NCBI GenBank assembly: GCA_030537525.1
Contig: JAUNVU010000003.1
Span: 29,851-93,850, forward strand
Direction: 5' to 3'
DNA length: 64,000 nt
From: Eubacteriales bacterium
Lineage (GTDB): Bacteria; Bacillota; Clostridia; Saccharofermentanales; DTU023
The notes beneath the pieces were generated by a model. That model saw nothing but the letters and a program-made list of their open reading frames with translations. It ran no database searches and was not told the DNA's origin. This document shows positions 1 through 9,426 of this stretch, piece by piece. The first letter of the stretch is position 1, and each line of letters opens with the position of its first letter. The translations under genes and the position numbers were made by a program.

Positions 1-1495
1 TGGCTGGGATATCGGCGAAGAGTTCTTGGTCTACAATCTGCTTTAAAATTTGGCCAGCAGAGAGCCAATTAGCTCTAAAGTGCCAGAGGAAATAATCATA
101 GATTTTATAGGGGCCGAGTACGTTTTCTGTAACTTGGCTTGTCTCCAGTCCGAGCTTAGAATCTGCTGCTTGGCCAGTAGCGGGCAGGAGTTCGGGCGAG
201 GCCTGGGCTTTGGCCAGTTTTTGCAATGCTTTGGCATATTCTGGCAGCTCTGCTGCAGAGATTGTCGCCTCTAAGCGCAGTAACTCAGGGACTAGAGTCT
301 TGGGGATACCGCCATTGACGTGATACATAGACATCTGATCGCCGTTGTAGGTGCACCAGCCGAGGGCGGCCTCGGAGAGGGTACCAGTGCCGAGCACTAT
401 ACCACCTTCTTTATTGGCCAGATCCATGAGAATTTGGGTACGCTCCCTGGCCTGGCTATTTTCGTAGGTGATGTCGTGAAGCTCGGGATCTTGGGCAATA
501 TCCTTAAAGTGCTGTTCACAGGCAGGGCGAATATCGATATTATGCAGCTCGAGCGAGAGTCCCTCGGCCAGGGCTAGGGCTTGCTGGTAACTCTGCTCTG
601 TAGAGCCAAAACCTGGCAGATAGTAGAGTAAGAGGTCGCTCAGTGGCTGGCCGTTTTCGAGTAGGGCACGTCTGGCAAAGACTGCGGCAATAGCCGAGTC
701 CATGCCGCCTGAAAGTCCTAGAATGAGCTTGGTGCCATTCAAGTGGGCAAGGCGCTGTCGCAAGCCCTCGGTGGGAATTTCCAATGCCCTTAGCAGATCA
801 TCATCAAGTACAGGGAAGAGAGGGTATTCTGGGCGACTTGGCTCGCGGATGGGCAGCGTCAACTCATGACGCAAGGCGCTGAAGAAGAATTTGTGTAAAA
901 ACTCCTCTGGCTGGATGTCTGGGAAGTCGATGACCTCTTTAAATACACCTCGGTAATTTTTCGTCTTAGACTGCAATTCACCGAGGAAGGCGCCGTCTGA
1001 ACTGCTATTGCCCTTAGCTGGTGAGAAGATCAAATAATGATCGTCGTTAAAGAGCTCGGCGAGGGTGGCAAGTTGGCCCTTGCCATCGAGATATGAGGGA
1101 AGAAGTGAGAAGATCAGAGGGATTAGACCGTGTTCTTTAAGAGTTTTTGCATCGCGGATTGGCAGGTCTGGACAGAGAAACTTCTCATACTTGCCATCTT
1201 GGAAATGCAAGACGGCAAGAGTTCGGTCGAGCTCATAATAAGTGATGATGAAGGGGATGGTCTTCTTGCTCAACTTGGCGAGCTCAGGGATGGCGACCTT
1301 CAGTACGAAGTGGCAGAGCTCTGGTCTAAAGTATTCGAAATTTAGTCCCACTCCAGTTAGATAAAGAGGTGGAAAGATAGCGAGATCGGCCTGTTCTGGC
1401 CATTTTTTAGACTTCGCTAGGAGAGCCTTGACCTCATCAAGGTTGGATTGAAAATCACCGAAGTGCTCTTGGGGATATAGGCAGCAAATTTTCAT
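1..1495 (-). CDS. nadE: NAD+ synthetase with degenerate N-terminal glutaminase (nitrilase-fold) domain; 3' end beyond window
   Basis: Makes NAD+ from deamido-NAD+ and ATP, last step of NAD synthesis, cytoplasmic. 498 codons are visible; the C-terminus lies outside the window. The synthetase domain begins near residue 255 with the pyrophosphatase P-loop LGLSGGMDSA and continues with YLPGFGST, a GTGTLSEAALGW segment and HVNGGIPKTLVPELL, all typical of NadE. The N-terminal ~240 residues look like the glutamine amidohydrolase domain of Gln-dependent NadE (GDFQSNLDEVKAL, then FPPLYLTG), but the catalytic Glu of FPELxLTG is Pro, and no Lys or Cys of the Glu-Lys-Cys triad is recognisable. It may therefore use free ammonia (inference). 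Start ATG overlaps the stop of the upstream ABC permease by one base (TAATG), so it is probably translationally coupled to it. Confidence 0.9.
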   Translation of the reverse strand, partial: MKICCLYPQEHFGDFQSNLDEVKALLAKSKKWPEQADLAIFPPLYLTGVGLNFEYFRPELCHFVLKVAIPELAKLSKKTIPFIITYYELDRTLAVLHFQDGKYEKFLCPDLPIRDAKTLKEHGLIPLIFSLLPSYLDGKGQLATLAELFNDDHYLIFSPAKGNSSSDGAFLGELQSKTKNYRGVFKEVIDFPDIQPEEFLHKFFFSALRHELTLPIREPSRPEYPLFPVLDDDLLRALEIPTEGLRQRLAHLNGTKLILGLSGGMDSAIAAVFARRALLENGQPLSDLLLYYLPGFGSTEQSYQQALALAEGLSLELHNIDIRPACEQHFKDIAQDPELHDITYENSQARERTQILMDLANKEGGIVLGTGTLSEAALGWCTYNGDQMSMYHVNGGIPKTLVPELLRLEATISAAELPEYAKALQKLAKAQASPELLPATGQAADSKLGLETSQVTENVLGPYKIYDYFLWHFRANWLSAGQILKQIVDQELFADIPA

Positions 1496-2802
1496 TAAAC
1501 AGCCTCACGCTTCTTAAAGAGGGCGAAAACTTCCTTCATCTTGGGAACTTTACCGTAATTCAAGACGCCATTCTTGTAGATGGTCACGGCTAGTTTTGCC
1601 GAGAGGAAAATGGTTACCGTGTGAATTATTGCGGCCAATACACTCTGCCAGACGGGCACTTCAAGCATGGCGACTCGGACGAAGAAAACAAGCGAACCGA
1701 GGAAGGGGACAAAGGAGACGATAGTCACCCAGGTTTTTTCTGGATCGAAGGTGGCGACAATCGAGATGAAGAAAATTGCAATAATCGTCGTCGTCAGTGG
1801 TGTGATGACCTGTGAGACCTCTTCAGAGCGGCTGACTAAGGAGCCGACTGCGCCAAAGAGGAAGGCGTAGGCCAGGTAGGTCATGATGAAAATTGCTATG
1901 GACATCAGGAAGGTCGCTAAAGGCAGTTCAAGGGCGCCGGTCAGGAAGGAGACCCTCATGCCCGTCAAATTCGACAGTGAGTAGAAGAAGTAGTAGGCGG
2001 CTCCAAAAATTGTCATCTGGAAGAGGCCTGCCAGACCTGCCCCGAAGACCTTGCCGTAGATCAGGCTGCGCGGATATGTCGAAGTTATCAATATTTCCAT
2101 GGTCCGAGTCGACTTCTCGGAGGCGACAGAGGTTGCCGTCATCTGGCCGTAGCTCAGGAGGAACATGTAGAGGACCATGACCATGATGTAAGTGTAGGGC
2201 ATGGTGCGGGCCTGGGTCTTGCCGCTTTCTTCAACTAATTCGATGTCGGTGATTTCAGGCTCGGCAAAAGCCAGGCTGACGTCTTCTTCCGTCATGCCGC
2301 GTGCGAGTAGGGTTTCTTCTTTTAAGCTTCTGCTGATCTGCCGTGCAAGCATCCTCTCGACATCGACGCCAAAGGGCTTGCGCTTCGTTATCCACTGGTA
2401 TTGGCAGGCGTCGTCGATGACGAGAATGCCGAAGGTCTGCTCGTCTTTGGCCAATGACTTATAGCTCTCCAGATCTTCTATTTTCAAGAAGGAGAGGGCA
2501 TATTCGTCGGAATCGACGTCATTTTGGAGCTTTTCGAGGTCGATTGCCTCTGGAGCAGAGGTGGCGATGTAGATATTCTTGACTTGGCTAGAGGTCGTGG
2601 CGCTCTTAAAGGTATCTAAGAGGAAGGGCAGATTGAGCCCTAGACCGATTAGCACGATGACGACTAAGGTGGTGATAATGAAGCTCTTAGTAGAGAGGTA
2701 ATTGTAAAATTCGAATAGGGTTACAGTGACGGTTGCCGACTGCTTGCGATCCTTTTTATCCTGGAGTTCAAACTGTAGATCTTGATTTTTCGATTTACGC
2801 AT
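1495..2802 (-). CDS. natB: ABC-2 type exporter permease, NatB/YhaP family
   Basis: Integral membrane subunit of an ABC exporter of the NatB/YhaP type (COG1668-like); substrate unknown, Na+ or a toxic compound in characterised relatives. 435 aa. A basic cytoplasmic N-terminus is followed by one membrane segment (about residues 38-60), a large extracytoplasmic domain (about 65-205) and a C-terminal block of five or six hydrophobic segments (about 208-400), the usual layout of the family. Its start codon lies inside the end of the ATPase gene (8-base overlap ATGCGTAA), and its stop overlaps nadE, giving a tightly coupled ATPase-permease-nadE unit. The link with nadE looks incidental. Confidence 0.85.
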   Translation of the reverse strand: MRKSKNQDLQFELQDKKDRKQSATVTVTLFEFYNYLSTKSFIITTLVVIVLIGLGLNLPFLLDTFKSATTSSQVKNIYIATSAPEAIDLEKLQNDVDSDEYALSFLKIEDLESYKSLAKDEQTFGILVIDDACQYQWITKRKPFGVDVERMLARQISRSLKEETLLARGMTEEDVSLAFAEPEITDIELVEESGKTQARTMPYTYIMVMVLYMFLLSYGQMTATSVASEKSTRTMEILITSTYPRSLIYGKVFGAGLAGLFQMTIFGAAYYFFYSLSNLTGMRVSFLTGALELPLATFLMSIAIFIMTYLAYAFLFGAVGSLVSRSEEVSQVITPLTTTIIAIFFISIVATFDPEKTWVTIVSFVPFLGSLVFFVRVAMLEVPVWQSVLAAIIHTVTIFLSAKLAVTIYKNGVLNYGKVPKMKEVFALFKKREAV

Positions 2803-3778
2803 TGGCTTCTACTCCTTCCTCGGCAGAATCCTTGGTGACTGTGACGAAGATGTCTTCGAGACTTGGCTCGACTACCTGGAAACGCTCTATTGGCAGCTCC
2901 AAATTGACGAGGTCGCGAAGTAGAAAATCTCTGGTGCTAGGATCTTTAAGTCGGACTAGGGCCGAGTTGTCCTTGACTTTAATTTCACTGATTTCGGCGG
3001 AGAGAGCCTGGCGATTCTGCAGTTCTTTTAGGCGTTCTACAACTGCCTGGGCAGGCATGGCCATGGCTTCAGCCTCTTGACTCAGGCGGATCTGGATGAG
3101 GTCTCTGGGATAACTACGTTTAATCTCGTCGATCTTGCCCTTCAAGACTATCTCACCCTTGTCTAGTATGGCGACTTCTTCACAGAAGCTCTCTACGTAA
3201 GTCATTTGATGAGAGGAGAAGAAGACGAGTCGACCGTCGTCAACCAGCTCTTGCACTACGTCTCTCAGTAGTAGGGAGTTGACGGGATCGAGTCCAGAGA
3301 AGGGCTCGTCTAGGATGACGAGCTGGGGGTTGGTGATTAGGGCAGTAGCCAATTGGATTTTCTGCTGATTGCCTTTTGACAGCGTTTCAAGCTTCTGATG
3401 CTGATGTTCTAACATGCCAAGCTTGTGTAGCCAGTAGCGAGCATTATTTCTCGCCTGGCGCTTGGTTAGACCGCGGAGATTGCCGATGTAGATCATCTGG
3501 TGAAGAATCTGCAATTTCGGATAGAGACCCTTCTCTTCTGGCAGATAGCCAAATGACCTGACTTCCTCTTGGCGGCCGATGATCGACTCACCATTCAGTA
3601 GTATATCTCCCGAATCAGGGAAGAAGACATTCATCAGGATGCGGATGCTGGTGGTCTTGCCTGCGCCGTTGCGGCCGAGGAGGCCGAAGGCGTGGCCCGA
3701 TTCCACATTAAAAGACAAGCCCTTTAGGACTTCTTTAGAACCAAAAGACTTGCGTATGTCGGAAAATTCAACTTGCAT
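2795..3778 (-). CDS. natA: ABC exporter ATP-binding protein, NatA/YhaQ family
   Basis: ATPase partner of the downstream permease. 327 aa with Walker A GRNGAGKTT (about residue 35), signature LSKGNQQK, Walker B LVILDEPFSGLD and the H-loop FFSSHQM. After the ATPase core comes a ~90-residue C-terminal extension ending in PSLEDIFVTVT, as in the NatA/YhaQ subgroup of drug and sodium exporters. Start ATG is preceded by AAAGGAG at good spacing. It lies 53 bases after the enolase stop codon, with a GC-rich hairpin between, so it may be partly read through from eno. Confidence 0.9.
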   Translation of the reverse strand: MQVEFSDIRKSFGSKEVLKGLSFNVESGHAFGLLGRNGAGKTTSIRILMNVFFPDSGDILLNGESIIGRQEEVRSFGYLPEEKGLYPKLQILHQMIYIGNLRGLTKRQARNNARYWLHKLGMLEHQHQKLETLSKGNQQKIQLATALITNPQLVILDEPFSGLDPVNSLLLRDVVQELVDDGRLVFFSSHQMTYVESFCEEVAILDKGEIVLKGKIDEIKRSYPRDLIQIRLSQEAEAMAMPAQAVVERLKELQNRQALSAEISEIKVKDNSALVRLKDPSTRDFLLRDLVNLELPIERFQVVEPSLEDIFVTVTKDSAEEGVEANA

Positions 3779-3793
3779 ATTGCTCCTTTAAAA

Positions 3794-3820
3794 GGAAGGG
3801 CCCCGTGGACTCACGGGGCC
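3794..3820 (-). terminator. GC-rich hairpin between eno and natA
   Basis: A 9-bp perfect stem (GGCCCCGTG at 3799-3807, CACGGGGCC at 3812-3820) with a 4-base loop lies just after the enolase stop. On the minus strand it is followed by CTTCCTTTT, only a modest T tract, so it could be a partial terminator or attenuator that lowers expression of the ABC operon relative to enolase. Confidence 0.6.
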
Positions 3821-3831
3821 ACAATCCTCAA

Positions 3832-5181
<1,350 letters not shown>

Positions 5182-5183
5182 TT

Positions 5184-5189
5184 ATTATA
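5184..5189 (-). promoter_or_regulatory. Candidate -10 box upstream of eno
   Basis: TATAAT on the minus strand, 30 bases before the enolase ATG. A convincing -35 hexamer is not seen at 16-18 bp. The position gives a short leader of about 20 bases ending in GAGGGAGG, a good ribosome site. Confidence 0.5.
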
Positions 5190-5210
5190 TCAGGATGTAG
5201 ATCTTAGGGG

Positions 5211-6128
5211 CTAGGCCTGTCGCCTTAGCTGGTAAAGGCGGTTGAGCTGCTTGTGCAAAATCGCGATGATGAGAAGGCTTAGGGCGCTGAAGTAGAGCCA
5301 GAGCATCAGGGCCAGAAGGCCTGTCAGCGAGCTCATTATTGCGGAGTAGCGAAGTGGCCCAGATAGAAATACGGAGAAGATTCTGGAGATAATCAACCAG
5401 GTAAAAGCCGCAAAAAAACCTGAGAGCATGGCATTGTAGAAGGGTCCAGACTTGCCAGAGGCATAGTGGTAGAGCAGGGAGAAGACGAAGCTCAGATACA
5501 GAAAGCTCAATAAGTAGGAGAAGGTGGAGATCAGCCCTAGCTGTAAGTCTGGGAAGAGGGCATCTTGTAGCATTTCGAGAACTAGCTTGCTGGTACTCAA
5601 TAGAAGTGGCAAGAGTAGTACGGAGAGAGCCATGATACAGAGAATTAAGAGGGAAAAGACACGCCTCAAGAGCAGGGTCTTCGAGCCGAGGCTTCTCTCA
5701 TAGATATTGTAAAGAGATCTCAGTAGCAGATTGATGCCTTTCGAGGCAGCCCAGATCAGGGAGAAGAAGCCGACAATGCCAAAGGATAGGGACTTAGAGC
5801 TCTTGATGCCATAGAGCAAGTCTTCAATGAAACCTAGGACGCGATTCGGTAGGAAGCGAGTGAGCTCCGTCAATTGGAGCAAGAGATCGTCAAGATTACC
5901 GAAACGCGCTAGAATGGAGCTGAGCAGCAGGCAGAAGGGAAAGATTGAAAAGACCATGAAAAATGCTAGAGAAGAGGCTTGCAAGCTGATTTTTGTACGC
6001 TGGAAATCACTGATTGCTGTACGAATAAAGCAGAGCCAGGAAATCTCCTGCTGGCAGTCGTGGTCTAATAGCTCGTGCTTCTGCTGATCCAAGATATTGC
6101 GAAGCTTAGTAAAATCTACCTTCTTCAT
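5211..6128 (-). CDS. YihY/UPF0761 family inner-membrane protein (BrkB-like)
   Basis: Polytopic membrane protein of the YihY family (formerly annotated as ribonuclease BN); biochemical function not established. 305 aa. A cytoplasmic N-terminus of about 50 residues (with KISLQASSLAFFMVFSIFPFCLLL opening the first membrane helix) is followed by about six hydrophobic segments and a short basic tail. Head-to-head with addB at only 31 bases. Downstream on the same strand is eno, 56 bases away. A hypothetical role in envelope transport cannot be refined from the context. Confidence 0.85.
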   Translation of the reverse strand: MKKVDFTKLRNILDQQKHELLDHDCQQEISWLCFIRTAISDFQRTKISLQASSLAFFMVFSIFPFCLLLSSILARFGNLDDLLLQLTELTRFLPNRVLGFIEDLLYGIKSSKSLSFGIVGFFSLIWAASKGINLLLRSLYNIYERSLGSKTLLLRRVFSLLILCIMALSVLLLPLLLSTSKLVLEMLQDALFPDLQLGLISTFSYLLSFLYLSFVFSLLYHYASGKSGPFYNAMLSGFFAAFTWLIISRIFSVFLSGPLRYSAIMSSLTGLLALMLWLYFSALSLLIIAILHKQLNRLYQLRRQA

Positions 6129-6159
6129 AACTTCTTAAGTATAGCGATGAGAATGATAA

Positions 6160-9100
6160 ATGACGAATTATAGTAGTGGACAAGTAAAAATCTTGCACGG
6201 CGCAGATCCCAGAGCGCTGCTCGACCGCTGCCTGTATGAGTTGGCAGAGTTTACAGATACTAATCCCCAGCGCAAGGCCTACCTCTTAGTTCCTGAGAGC
6301 TTGAAGGCTGAAAGTGAGCGTCGCTATCTCGAGAAATTTGCCAGGGGCGGCTTGCTCATGGCGGACGTGCTGAGCTTCCGCAGATTGGCAGAATACTGCT
6401 TGGCGAGGACAGGTGCGCCCGCCGAACCTCTGTCTAATTTCGCTGAGCTGCTCATCCTGAAGTCTATTCTCGAAGCTAGAGAAAGTGATTTTAAGAAGCT
6501 CTGCCTGGCTTCCTCAAAACTTGAAAATCTCAGTGAAATAGCCAAGGTCTTGAGAGATTTCTCACGCCACGGTCTCAATGGCTTAGAGATCCAAGAGGCT
6601 TCCAAGCACTATCCCTTAGTCGCAGGTAGAGAAAAATTACAAGAACTGGGTGCGCTGTATGAGGCCTTTGGCCAGGCTAGTCAAGCTCGCATCTTGAAGA
6701 GTTCACTCAGCAAGCTGCTAACTGAGCTATTAAATAGCGAAGATGAGTTTGTCAAAGAGGCCTTGAGTTGGCTTGAAGCAGCGGCAATTTGGATCTATGG
6801 CTACGGCGACTTGCGCAGACTGTCTAAAGAAGAAATTCAATTAATTGCAGCCCTTTACAGGAAGGGGGCAGACTTGCACATAGCTCTGCCGCTGGGCGAG
6901 GCCAAGCCGACAGGGCAGTTTGGGGCCTCGAAACTTAGTCAATTGAGTTTGGAGGACCTCTTGGCAGAAATTCCCGAGGCCAAGCCGCTGTATCAAGAGG
7001 TAGAAGATGGAAGGGCAGAAGAGAGCTTGGCTTTTGCCACTTATATCATGGGCGACAATCCAGAATTTCGTCTTAAGTCTGCTTTTACTCCGCAGCTAGT
7101 CCATGCCGAGGATAGATATCAGGCGGCGGAATTTCTCGCTGGTGAGATCAGGCGACTGCTGCTTAGTGGAGTGCGGCGAAAAGAGATTGCCGTAGCGATT
7201 TTCGAGCAGGCGGACGAGGCCCTTATAGAGGAGGTTTTCAAGGAGTTTGAGCTGGCCTCAGAACTCAGTAGAGTGCCCGTCATTGCGGAGTCGATGCTGT
7301 ATCGCTGGCTCAGCTTCCTCGGTGACTTGCTGGGCGGTGAGAGCAGAGTAGACAAGCTCCTCAGCGGTCTGGAAAACGCTCTTAGGCCGGAGGCGGTTAG
7401 CTTGTCAGCGCTGTCGATTTTAGAAAATTTGGCCCTGGCACAAGGCATAAATTATCTCAGTCAATTTGAAAGTAAGCTGGACTTGCCTGAAGGGGAAGCT
7501 AGGGCGGCCATTGTAGCGATAAAGAAATTGCAAGGAGAGCTTAACTCGCTGCGGCGTGTGGGTAGCTGTCAAGAAATTGTCGCTGACTTAGAGCAATACC
7601 TTGACCGCTGCGTCTTGCCCAGCTTGGAAACTATCCTGGCCGAGTCTGAGGACGAGATCTTCAAGCAGAATAATGCGCTCTGCTGGCGCAGTGTGGGCCA
7701 GGTTCTTAGAGATTTGAAGGAATTATTTGCAGAGCGCAAGAGCAGTCTGGAGGAAGTCTTCGAACTTCTCTTGACGGCGCTGGCGGCGACAATGCCACCG
7801 AGTATTCCTTTGGGTGTTGATCGCATAGCCGTCGGCTCAATGCGTCAATTATTGGCAAAAGATGTGGCTTACTTATTCTGCTTCAATACTTCACTAGATA
7901 ATCTACCGCCACCGCTACCTGCGGAGGGCCTCTTGCTGGCGAGTGAGCGCAGTTTCTTGAAGGCTGTAGTGGGAGAAAACTTCCCCAATAATCGCGAGGA
8001 TTATCCAGAGACGAATGCCTACTTACTGAGTCAGATCTTCAGCCTGCCAAGGCGTGGCTTGATTTTCTTACACTGTCAATTAGCTGAACCAAAGAGCACG
8101 CCACCCTACCTCACGGGGGAGACCCTATCGCGCTTTGAACTGCGACTAGCAAGTCTCGGCCCCGAGCATATTCTGGCTCTCGAGAGTGGTCAACTACCAG
8201 ATCAAAGGGCGCTAGTACCTGAGGCAAGGCGGCGGATTTTAGCCCGCTTTGGCCGTCAATATCTGGCAAATTATCCAGGGGACTTAGCTGAGGCCATCAG
8301 AACTGCCTGGTTTGGTGACTTTGACGAATCCCTCAGCTCATTTTACGAAGAGCCTGCGCGTTTGGCACTTGCCAAGCAGCAGTGGCCAGGACTGGCACAG
8401 GATCAATTGCTCGGCATATTGAAGCAGCTCCCAGCTTGCTCGGCGAGCAGTTTGAGAAATATTGCGAATTGTCCGTACCAGGCCTTCCAGACCTTCTTAC
8501 TCGGCGCCAAAGAGAGAGCCGAAGCGGTGGTCAATCCGCTGAGCAAAGGCAGTTTTATCCACTTGATGCTAGAACTTCTCCTGCCACAGTTTGCTGAGCT
8601 TGCTGAGAGCTTGGAGGAAGCTGGTGATGAGCAGCTCTGGCTGAACTATCTGAGAAGAGATCTCCTCCCGAAAATCTACCAGCGAGCGGCTAATACCCAG
8701 GGCCTAAATTACTGGTTAGAGCCTGAGATTTACGGTAATGAAGGACAGAAGTTATTGAATTTTCTTCCAGCTTTCATCCACGCCTTGCAGCGAGAGGACA
8801 GGGGTTTCAGACCGCGCTATGCTGAGTGGCAGTTTCCCAAGCACAGCGCTGCCGTTCAGCTCGATTTTCCCCTGGCAGCTGAGACCGCAAGTATAGCGCT
8901 GTCAGGTGTCATCGATAGGATTGACGAGAAAGTTGTCGACGGCCTAAACCTTCTTTCTATTTCGGACTATAAGACTGGCAGTCAAGATCTTGATGAGGCG
9001 GCAATCCAAGCTGGCCTCGACTTCCAGCTGCCGCTCTACATCTATGTCGCCAATCAGTATTTCAAGGAAGCTAAGGTGGCAGAGGCCTCCATCCTCCGCC

Positions 9101-9426
9101 TAGACAGCTCAAACCCCAAGACGGTGAGCCTAGGTCAAGGAGTAGCAGATTTAAACTATCTTAAGGAGAGTAAGTTTGAGGGTGTAGAAAACTGTCAGTT
9201 GGTGGCGGCGGAGAGCTTGGCAAAGGCCAGGGCGACACTTAGTAATTTCTTCTCTGGCGACATTGCACCGCGTCCTCGCGTCATTGCGGGAACTAAAATA
9301 GAGCTTGCCAAGCTACCTTGTCATTACTGTAGATTTAAGTCGGTCTGTGGTTTTGACAGGCGCCGCATTTTCGCCCAAGTAGAGGAATTAGCTGAAGCTA
9401 AGGAGCAGCCAAATGAAGTGGACTAG
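6160..9426 (+). CDS. addB: AddB/RexB, helicase-exonuclease subunit B
   Basis: Subunit of the AddAB helicase-nuclease that resects double-strand breaks before RecA loading. 1088 aa. The C-terminal nuclease domain carries the PD-(D/E)xK signature DYKTG (Asp936, Lys938) and the four cysteines expected of the AddB iron-sulfur cluster: Cys771 (NCPYQAF) and Cys1054-x2-Cys1057-x5-Cys1063, the same pattern as B. subtilis AddB. The N-terminal region where B. subtilis AddB has a Walker A motif reads ILHGADPRALLD, so the P-loop is lost, a RexB-like trait. A LLVPESLKAESE motif follows, as in the family. The start has only a weak ribosome site. Overlaps addA by 14 bases. Confidence 0.93.
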   Translation: MTNYSSGQVKILHGADPRALLDRCLYELAEFTDTNPQRKAYLLVPESLKAESERRYLEKFARGGLLMADVLSFRRLAEYCLARTGAPAEPLSNFAELLILKSILEARESDFKKLCLASSKLENLSEIAKVLRDFSRHGLNGLEIQEASKHYPLVAGREKLQELGALYEAFGQASQARILKSSLSKLLTELLNSEDEFVKEALSWLEAAAIWIYGYGDLRRLSKEEIQLIAALYRKGADLHIALPLGEAKPTGQFGASKLSQLSLEDLLAEIPEAKPLYQEVEDGRAEESLAFATYIMGDNPEFRLKSAFTPQLVHAEDRYQAAEFLAGEIRRLLLSGVRRKEIAVAIFEQADEALIEEVFKEFELASELSRVPVIAESMLYRWLSFLGDLLGGESRVDKLLSGLENALRPEAVSLSALSILENLALAQGINYLSQFESKLDLPEGEARAAIVAIKKLQGELNSLRRVGSCQEIVADLEQYLDRCVLPSLETILAESEDEIFKQNNALCWRSVGQVLRDLKELFAERKSSLEEVFELLLTALAATMPPSIPLGVDRIAVGSMRQLLAKDVAYLFCFNTSLDNLPPPLPAEGLLLASERSFLKAVVGENFPNNREDYPETNAYLLSQIFSLPRRGLIFLHCQLAEPKSTPPYLTGETLSRFELRLASLGPEHILALESGQLPDQRALVPEARRRILARFGRQYLANYPGDLAEAIRTAWFGDFDESLSSFYEEPARLALAKQQWPGLAQDQLLGILKQLPACSASSLRNIANCPYQAFQTFLLGAKERAEAVVNPLSKGSFIHLMLELLLPQFAELAESLEEAGDEQLWLNYLRRDLLPKIYQRAANTQGLNYWLEPEIYGNEGQKLLNFLPAFIHALQREDRGFRPRYAEWQFPKHSAAVQLDFPLAAETASIALSGVIDRIDEKVVDGLNLLSISDYKTGSQDLDEAAIQAGLDFQLPLYIYVANQYFKEAKVAEASILRLDSSNPKTVSLGQGVADLNYLKESKFEGVENCQLVAAESLAKARATLSNFFSGDIAPRPRVIAGTKIELAKLPCHYCRFKSVCGFDRRRIFAQVEELAEAKEQPNEVD

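Noticed and set aside
42..1345. Plus-strand frames over nadE
   Set aside because: They are antisense to the nadE coding frame, short, and have no family features.
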